Part shown: positions 59,621 to 64,000 of the stretch, piece after piece
Numbering within the stretch: position 1 is the first letter of the stretch
Layout: every line of letters begins with the position of its first letter
Origin: Ralstonia sp. TCR112
Lineage (GTDB): Bacteria; Pseudomonadota; Gammaproteobacteria; Burkholderiales; Burkholderiaceae
Reading direction: 5' to 3'
DNA: 64,000 nucleotides
Assembly (NCBI RefSeq): GCF_007997035.1
Contig: NZ_VOSS01000029.1
Coordinates: forward strand, 1 to 64,000
Made by a program: the position numbers and the translations under genes
Notes under the pieces: model-generated
What the model saw: only the letters and a program-made list of their open reading frames with translations
The model's database searches: none
Told to the model about the DNA's origin: nothing

Positions 59621-59660
59621 GAGGGCGTGCCGGGAATGAAAACTGCTAACGAAGGGCGCA

Positions 59661-62078
59661 ATGAGTGAATCCGTAACGGGCTGGTCGGCAGCCGTGCGCG
59701 CACCGTGCGCGGCGCGTGCTGCACCGGCCGTCAGGAAGCAGGCTGACGTGTTCTGGGTAGACGATCCTTTGACGGGCACGCGTCTGCACGTAAGCGCCGG
59801 AGCGCAGACGTGGGGCGTGCAGCCCGATTCCCTGTGCGGCGCTCGCGACCGCTGGCTCGCCCATGTGCATCCAGATGATCACATGGCATTGCGTGCTGCC
59901 TGGGACGGCTTGGCACGGGGGCAGGAGTTCGTGCTCGAATACCGATGGCTCGGAGATGACCACGGCGAAGCCCGCGAATATCGCGTTCGCGAACGGGGCT
60001 ACCTCATGCCAAGCGTCGACGGTGCATCGGCGCACGCCGTGGGCGTGGTCGAAGACGTGACGCACGGCCATCAGACCCTTGCCGCGCTCACCGAGTCGGA
60101 ATTCCAGTTGCAATGGCTGACCGAAAGCGTGCCGTTTCCGCTGGTACAGATCGACCCGCAGCACCGCGTGCGCTTCGCCAACCGCGCGTACGCGCAGCGC
60201 TTGGGCTTTCGGCACGAGGACGTGCTCGGGCGCCATCTGCGTGAACTGATGGGCGAGGCCGCCTATGCGCGGGTCCTGTCGCATCTGAACGATGCATTCG
60301 CGGGGCAACGCGTCGAGTTTGAAATGGAACTGCAGTACCCGGCCGGCGTTGGCCGCCGGTTCGTGCACGCTGCGTATTCGCCGCAGCACGGGTCGGACGG
60401 CCAAGTGCAGGCGCTCGTGTGCGTGGTCGAAGACATCACCGAGCGCAAGGCGGCCGAGCACGAGCGTTTTCGACATCAGCGCGAATTCGTCACGCTGGTG
60501 GAAAACGCGCCCGACGTGATCGCACGGCTCGATCGCGAACTGCGCTGCGTGTATGTGAACCGCGCGGTGAACGACGCGTTTGGGGTGGCCCCCGCCGTGA
60601 TGATTGGCAAGACGCTGGTGGCATCGCCCCTTTCCGTCGAGGTCACGGAGCCGCTGGAGGACGCTGCGCGCCGCGCGTTCGACCTTGGCGCAGAACAGAC
60701 GCTGGCGTTGCATCTCGACGTGCAGGACGGTCGCCCGCGCGGGGCCCACTACAACGCGCGCGTCATTCCGGAAGCGGACCGGAATGGCGCCATCGAATCG
60801 GCGCTGCTGATTATTTACGACGTGACTGAACGCACGGAGGCCGAGCGCGAGCGCGATGCGTTGTTGCTGCGTGAACAAGCTGCGCGTGCACAGGCGGAAG
60901 CTGCAGCACTGGCCCGCGATCAGTTCCTGGCGGTGGTGTCGCACGAACTGCGGTCGCCGCTCAATGGCATCCAGAACTGGGCGTACGTATTGGAAAGCCA
61001 GGTGGCCGGCGGGGCGCCCCTCATGCAACGCGCGCTGGCGGGCATCAAGACCGGCGTCGAGCAGCAGGTACGCCTGATCGAAGACCTCCTGGACGCCACG
61101 CGCGTGATGAGCGGGAAGCTGCGCCTGACGCGCGAACCGTTCGTGCTGCGCACGGCGCTGGAACGCGCGCTCAACAGCGTGCACACCCTCGCTGCGGAAC
61201 GCCGCGTCGCCCTGCATACCACCATCGACCTGAACGATCATGAGATCGACGGCGATGCCGATCGCGTCGAGCAGATCGTGTGGAACCTGCTGACCAACGC
61301 CATCAAGTTCACGCAGGAAGGCGGCGATGTCTGGCTGTCGGCCGATCTGTTGGGCGAGGTGGCGCGCATTGTCGTGCGCGACAATGGCCGCGGCATTGCA
61401 CCGGCGTTCCTGCCGTATCTGTTTGATCCATTCCGCCAGGCTGACGGCGCGCACACGCGGCGCACGGGTGGTCTGGGGCTTGGGCTAGCTCTGGTCAAGC
61501 GTCTGACCGAGTTGCACGGCGGGCGCGTGTATGCGCGCAGCGAAGGCGACCAGCATGGCGCCACGTTTACCGTGTACCTGCCGTTGCATGCCGGGGCTGA
61601 TCTGATCACGCCGCTGGCGGAAGATCCGGAACGCACCGGGCCGTTGCCTTCACTGGCAGGACTGCGCGTGCTGCTGGTCGACGATCAGCAGGACGCTCGC
61701 GACGCGCTGGCGACGTTGCTGACGCAGGTCGGCGCGGAAGTCGGCAGCGTGGGCTCCGGCCACGAGACGATGGCGCTGCTCGACGTCTGGGGTGCACGGG
61801 GCGAAGCGGGCCACCCGCAGGCCGTGGTGTGCGACATCGCGCTGCCCGATGAGGACGGCTACGCAATCCTGCAGAGAATCCGCACGTGGGAACGCGAGCA
61901 CCTGCCCGCCGGGGCTACGCCGATGGCCGCCATCGCGCTGACCGCATTTGCGCAGCCGCACGATCGCGCGCGGGCGCTGGCCACGGGCTTTCAGGAACAT
62001 CTGATCAAGCCTGTGTCGCCGTACGATCTGGTGCGCACGTTGCGCACGCTTGCCATGCGGGTCTCCGCACCGACCTAG
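59661..62078 (+). CDS. Multi-PAS hybrid histidine kinase with C-terminal receiver
   Basis: The 805-residue soluble kinase has three PAS domains (about 30-135, 145-262 and 275-390; each ends in a VVEDVT/VVEDIT/IYDVTE segment), a coiled coil, HisKA with His428 (SHELRSPLNGIQ), HATPase (NLLTNAIKFTQEGG, RRTGGLGLGLALVKRL) and a C-terminal REC domain (VLLVDDQQDARD, VVCDIALPDEDG, IKPVS). There are no membrane segments. The start has a GAAGGG site. It has no partner regulator gene beside it; an AI-2E family permease gene follows. Confidence 0.9.
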   Translation: MSESVTGWSAAVRAPCAARAAPAVRKQADVFWVDDPLTGTRLHVSAGAQTWGVQPDSLCGARDRWLAHVHPDDHMALRAAWDGLARGQEFVLEYRWLGDDHGEAREYRVRERGYLMPSVDGASAHAVGVVEDVTHGHQTLAALTESEFQLQWLTESVPFPLVQIDPQHRVRFANRAYAQRLGFRHEDVLGRHLRELMGEAAYARVLSHLNDAFAGQRVEFEMELQYPAGVGRRFVHAAYSPQHGSDGQVQALVCVVEDITERKAAEHERFRHQREFVTLVENAPDVIARLDRELRCVYVNRAVNDAFGVAPAVMIGKTLVASPLSVEVTEPLEDAARRAFDLGAEQTLALHLDVQDGRPRGAHYNARVIPEADRNGAIESALLIIYDVTERTEAERERDALLLREQAARAQAEAAALARDQFLAVVSHELRSPLNGIQNWAYVLESQVAGGAPLMQRALAGIKTGVEQQVRLIEDLLDATRVMSGKLRLTREPFVLRTALERALNSVHTLAAERRVALHTTIDLNDHEIDGDADRVEQIVWNLLTNAIKFTQEGGDVWLSADLLGEVARIVVRDNGRGIAPAFLPYLFDPFRQADGAHTRRTGGLGLGLALVKRLTELHGGRVYARSEGDQHGATFTVYLPLHAGADLITPLAEDPERTGPLPSLAGLRVLLVDDQQDARDALATLLTQVGAEVGSVGSGHETMALLDVWGARGEAGHPQAVVCDIALPDEDGYAILQRIRTWEREHLPAGATPMAAIALTAFAQPHDRARALATGFQEHLIKPVSPYDLVRTLRTLAMRVSAPT

Positions 62079-62129
62079 TCGGCGGGGGCACGAGTTTTGC
62101 GCAGAGAAGGTTGAACCACTTTCTCTGTC

Positions 62130-63397
62130 ATGCCAGCCGAACCCACTCCCTCCACCTCGCCGCCCGAACCCTTGCACGGCAGCCTCCTCGATGGGCTGCG
62201 GCAGCCGGCTTGGCGCGTGGCGATGGTGCTGGTGGCCATTGGCGGCACGTTGGTGTTTCTGCAATGGGCGCGAGCGTTTCTGGTGCCGTTCACCCTTGGT
62301 GTGGTACTCGCGTTTGCCTTGAACCCGGTGGTGGTGTGGTTGCGGCGCTGCTATGTCCCGCGCCCGATTGCTGCCGCTATCGTCGTGCTCGGCTTGTGGA
62401 TCGCCGGTGCGGTACTGGCGTTCGGGATGCAAGACGGCGTCTCGGCCATGGCGAACCGGTTGCCGGTCGCCGCGGAGCGCATGGCGCAGGCCATCGACGG
62501 AATGCGCGGGCACATGGGCGGCGCGTTCGACAAGATGCGCGATGTGACCGTCGCGCTTGAGCACGCCGCCGAAGGCGTGCAGGGCAAGCCGCGCCGGCGC
62601 CTGCCAAGCGTTCGCCTGCGGCCGCGGCGCCTGCCGAGGCAGCTTCCGCGCAGCCGGTGCTGCCGGTGCGCGAGTTTCTATGGACCGGCTCCGCCAATCT
62701 CTTCGCGCTTGCCGGGCAGCTCGTGGTGGTCTCGTTTCTCGTCTACTTCCTGCTTGCATCGGGTCAGGCGCTCAAGCGCAAATGGGTGCGCGCAGTGGGC
62801 AACACGCTGAGCGAGAAGAAGCGCGCGGTGCGCATGATGGCGGTCATCGGCACGCAGATCCAGTATTCCCTGCTGGTGCTGTTCGCGACCAACATCGTGC
62901 TGGGCATCCTCACCACGGTGGCCTTTGTGCTGCTCGGCATGGAGGACGCGGCGGTCTGGGGTCTGGCGACCGCCGTGCTGCATTTCGTGCCGTATCTGGG
63001 TTCGGTGGTCATTGCCGTGGCCAGTGGTATCGGGGCATACCTGCAGATGGGCGCGTGGTCGGATGCGCTTGTCGTGGCAGGGGTGACGCTGCTGCTTGCC
63101 ACGCTGGTCGGCACGCTGCTCGTGACATGGCTGCAAAGCCGGGCGTCCAAGCTCGACCCGTGTGTGGTCTACATCGGCCTGCTGCTGTGGGGCTGGCTGT
63201 GGGGCCTGTGGGGCTTGCTGCTGGGCACGTCCATCACGGCGATGATCAAGGTGGTATGTGATCACGTCGAGCGCCTCCGCCCGCTCGGCACGCTGCTCGG
63301 CACCGCCGATGCGCCGGCCGGCGTGTCGCAGCGTCTGCTGGACCGACTGCGCGGCCGTCCCACGCGGCGGCGCGAACGTGCGCACCACCCCCGCTGA
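62130..63397 (+). pseudogene. AI-2E family permease, split by a frameshift
   Basis: The N-terminal part (LLDGLRQPAWRVAMVLVAIG, FLVPFTLGVVLAFALNPVVVWLRR) and the C-terminal part (PVREFLWTGSANLFALAGQLVVVSFLVYFLLASGQ, LGILTTVAFVLLGMEDAAVWGLATAVLHFVPYLG) are in different frames. The join lies at 62586-62590, where AAG-GCC appears to have lost a G. Restoring it gives an Ala/Pro-rich linker. The protein would be a membrane transporter with about 8 helices; family members include TqsA, but the substrate is unknown. The frameshift may be a sequencing error. Confidence 0.8.
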
Positions 63398-63622
63398 CGA
63401 CGCCTGGGTCACCTTGCGCAGCAAGCGTTACAAGCGCGTGTAACCCTTACGCAACGACCGCGCCACGGCGGGAGCAGAGGCATTGCTACCCCGCCTCGTT
63501 TGCGCCGCGTTGCGGTGCAGTGGTGGTGCAGGTCTTGTCGGCTGGATGGCGGAGACGGGTGCGGTGGGCACGTCGGTTGCGGTGCGCAAGGCAACCAGAT
63601 CACGTTCGCAGGAGAGCGCCAT

Positions 63623-64000
63623 GAACCGACTCCGCCCCGCCTTATGCGGCCCCCATCAGCGCGGCGAACGTCCCGCGGGCACGACCCCGCCGCGTGCGCC
63701 CGGCGCGGGCCAAAACTTCCAAAGCATCGACAAGATGCATGGCGACGCCGAGCACGACGAGCCCGCGTCGAGCGCGGCCGAGCGGCTGCCGCACGAGCGC
63801 GACCAGCATCTTGAAGAGCAGCATTCCGAACCGCGCAGCAGTGCCAAACAGGCCGCGCGCGACATCGAAAGCGGGCAGCTCGACACCGATCTGCACGACA
63901 CCCCTGGGGTAGAGCGCGTCGTGCGCGACCGCCATCCGGCCAATCGCGATGATGGTGATCGCCAGGTCGCTCACCGCAGCGCAGACGACCTCGCGCACAA
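63623..64000 (+). CDS. Hypothetical hydrophilic protein, truncated by the window edge
   Basis: The open frame starts MNRLRPALCGPHQRGERPAG and has no stop before the end of the window. It encodes a charged, His- and Asp-rich stretch (SIDKMHGDAEHDEPA and later DIESGQLDTDLHDTPGVERV). An AGGAG ribosome binding site lies 6 bp upstream of the ATG. No domain is recognised. Opposite-strand frames here look less plausible because they lack a ribosome binding site. Confidence 0.6.

Overview
The window is GC-rich betaproteobacterial DNA, most likely from Ralstonia of the R. pickettii group. The clearest clue is a class D beta-lactamase at 9014-9841 that closely resembles the OXA-22 family of R. pickettii. 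A KfrA-like protein, ParB, ParA, an iteron-type RepA and an iteron-rich non-coding stretch at about 54.2-55.4 kb show that this is the origin region of a secondary chromosome (chromid or megaplasmid).

Layout. 0-4 kb: two divergent sensor kinases. 4-6 kb: a DUF3311/MctP monocarboxylate transporter pair, followed by an AT-rich gap with an orphan terminator (possible small RNA). 6.7-10.1 kb: an MFS exporter with a divergent ArsR-type regulator, the OXA beta-lactamase and tRNA-Leu(CAG). 10.3-17.0 kb: a six-gene signalling operon (PAS kinase, CheY, CheC, REC with degenerate HD-GYP, periplasmic binding protein, membrane kinase). 17.3-26.6 kb: GAF-EAL protein, CysC, D-threonine-aldolase-like enzyme with a HAD enzyme, LysR regulator, proline iminopeptidase, and a TetR-controlled PEP-utilising enzyme. 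26.9-30 kb: Fur-type siderophore receptor with a PiuC-like hydroxylase. 30-34 kb: ClC channel, YciI protein, quinone oxidoreductase and LysR regulator. 34-39 kb: complete livFGMHK branched-chain amino acid ABC system. 39-48 kb: PAS-GGDEF cyclase, YhfC-like membrane protein, and a kgtP-dctB-dctD-type operon. 48-54 kb: galU, kfrA-like gene, parB, parA, csp, repA. 54.2-55.4 kb: origin. 55.6-64 kb: purine permease, degenerate integrase, DUF4397 lipoprotein, hybrid kinase, AI-2E permease and a gene running off the edge.

The most interesting signal is a 16-bp RepA-type iteron, CGTACCC(G/A)TTTCTGCG. It occurs 19 times in the origin, five of them at regular 22-23 bp spacing. Fourteen more copies are scattered from 30.2 to 57.2 kb, mostly in gaps between genes. 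Many of the scattered copies share an extended AAAG flank that the origin copies lack. A separate palindrome, CTTTCAGCGCTGAAAG, recurs around parAB and is the best parS candidate.

Six conserved genes (GAF-EAL, PEP-utilising enzyme, dctB, purine permease, integrase, AI-2E permease) are each interrupted by what looks like one missing base. The uniform direction points to sequencing deletions rather than six independent pseudogenes. All calls come from reading the sequence; no database search was run.
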